In this document: piece by piece, positions 63,612 to 64,000 of the stretch
Position numbering within the stretch: the first letter of the stretch is position 1
How the letters are laid out: the number at the start of each line of letters is the position of its first letter
Assembly: GCA_013322215.1 (NCBI GenBank)
Contig: JAAMEZ010000056.1
Location: 62,001-126,000 of the forward strand
DNA length: 64,000 bases
Source: Martinezella rhizogenes
GTDB lineage: Bacteria > Pseudomonadota > Alphaproteobacteria > Rhizobiales > Rhizobiaceae
Reading direction: 5' to 3'
The notes under the pieces: model-generated
The model's input: the letters and a program-made list of their open reading frames with translations, nothing else
Databases searched by the model: none
What the model was told of the DNA's origin: nothing
Made by a program: the position numbers and the translations under genes

Positions 63612-64000
63612 CTAGACCGGTGCACGACGGCGGCGGCTATGCCTGAGGTCGATGGCCGTGTGCCAGACGATCGTCGCGAATATGATCGCCCCACCGATAA
63701 AGGTGGCAACCGGCGGCATCTCTGAGAAGAACAGCCAGACCCAGAACGGCGTCAGGACGATCTCCATCGAACTGATGAGGGCCGCATCGGCGGCAGGCAT
63801 CTTTCTCGACCCGAAAAGGAAAAGAACGAAGGCCAATGCGAAATTCGTCGCGCCGAAAGCCGCCAGCAACAGCCAGTTGTGAATGTCCACCGAGCTCGTC
63901 GACGCGAAGGGAACGAAGACGACGAATGTCAAAAGCCCGCTGACGACGCTCGACGGCAGGATCGGGATGCTCGGATCCATGCGGGGGATGACAATGATGA
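63612..64000 (-). CDS. EamA/DMT-family transporter, C-terminal part (N-terminus outside window)
   Basis: The frame is open to the right edge (residues before the first Met read IIVIPR, as in the family), so only the C-terminal half is visible. The part has four helices, among them LLLAAFGATNFALAFVLFLF and ALISSMEIVLTPFWVWLFFS, as in the second EamA repeat, with the motif SMEIVLTPFWVWLFF near the end of the repeat. A drug/metabolite exporter is likely; the substrate is unknown. Confidence 0.85.
   Translation of the reverse strand, partial: IIVIPRMDPSIPILPSSVVSGLLTFVVFVPFASTSSVDIHNWLLLAAFGATNFALAFVLFLFGSRKMPAADAALISSMEIVLTPFWVWLFFSEMPPVATFIGGAIIFATIVWHTAIDLRHSRRRRAPV

Overview
The window looks like chromosome or chromid DNA of a Rhizobium/Agrobacterium-type alphaproteobacterium. 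The signs are a divergent dctA/dctBD locus with a sigma-54 promoter, an rkp/kps-type capsule export set, a DUF982 protein, an Omp25/31-like porin, a DUF1127 gene next to CCUCCUCCC-loop (cuckoo/CcsR-like) RNAs, and a RIME-like intergenic palindrome. I see no rRNA, tRNA, CRISPR array or insertion sequence.

Layout. 1-3.7 kb: the C-terminal part of a MacB efflux permease, cut by the window edge, and an OmpR/EnvZ-type two-component pair on the opposite strand. 3.9-25 kb: a surface-polysaccharide (capsule) island. Its Kps-type export genes are scattered over both strands (OPX lipoprotein, KpsT, two KpsE paralogues, KpsC, KpsM) among glycosyltransferases, two FkbM methyltransferases, a DUF6270-like protein, a TPR protein and two unassigned proteins. 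25-27 kb: a self-processing Hint-domain protein and an outer-membrane beta-barrel protein. 27-30 kb: sparsely coding DNA with small genes (DUF982, an XRE regulator, a Nudix hydrolase).

30-38 kb: dctA with a -24/-12 promoter and a DctD-type palindrome, divergent from dctBD; an unassigned fold-type-I PLP enzyme; a YghU-type glutathione transferase; four hairpins on the minus strand with anti-Shine-Dalgarno loops; and a 48-residue DUF1127 protein upstream of them. 38.9-42.1 kb: a TPP riboswitch followed by four overlapping genes, thiM-thiE-thiD-SDR. 42.1-43.4 kb: uppP and a small membrane protein.

43.5-62.9 kb: a catabolic region that fits D-apiose, the branched pentose of plant cell walls and glycosides. 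A FadR-subfamily GntR regulator is divergent from oiaX (RuBisCO-like protein) and oiaK. Then come apnO, a ribose-type ABC importer, apsD, apnL and a DhaK/DhaL kinase. A second, oligosaccharide-type ABC importer follows, with a cytoplasmic GH140/apiosidase-like DUF5060-DUF4038 protein inside its gene set. The two halves appear to be one regulon: nearly the same operator (TGGNATA-CTCAT-TATACCA type) lies before oiaX, before apnO and before the second importer. My reading is that apiosides enter through the second importer, are cut inside the cell, and the free apiose is oxidised, delactonised, isomerised, phosphorylated and decarboxylated to a C4 ketose phosphate. The window ends with a small unassigned protein and a partial EamA-type transporter.

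The items most worth following up are the apiosidase-plus-importer extension of the D-apiose regulon with its repeated operator, the DUF1127/CCUCCUCCC RNA locus, and the recurring DUF4214-like module in unrelated enzymes of the capsule island.
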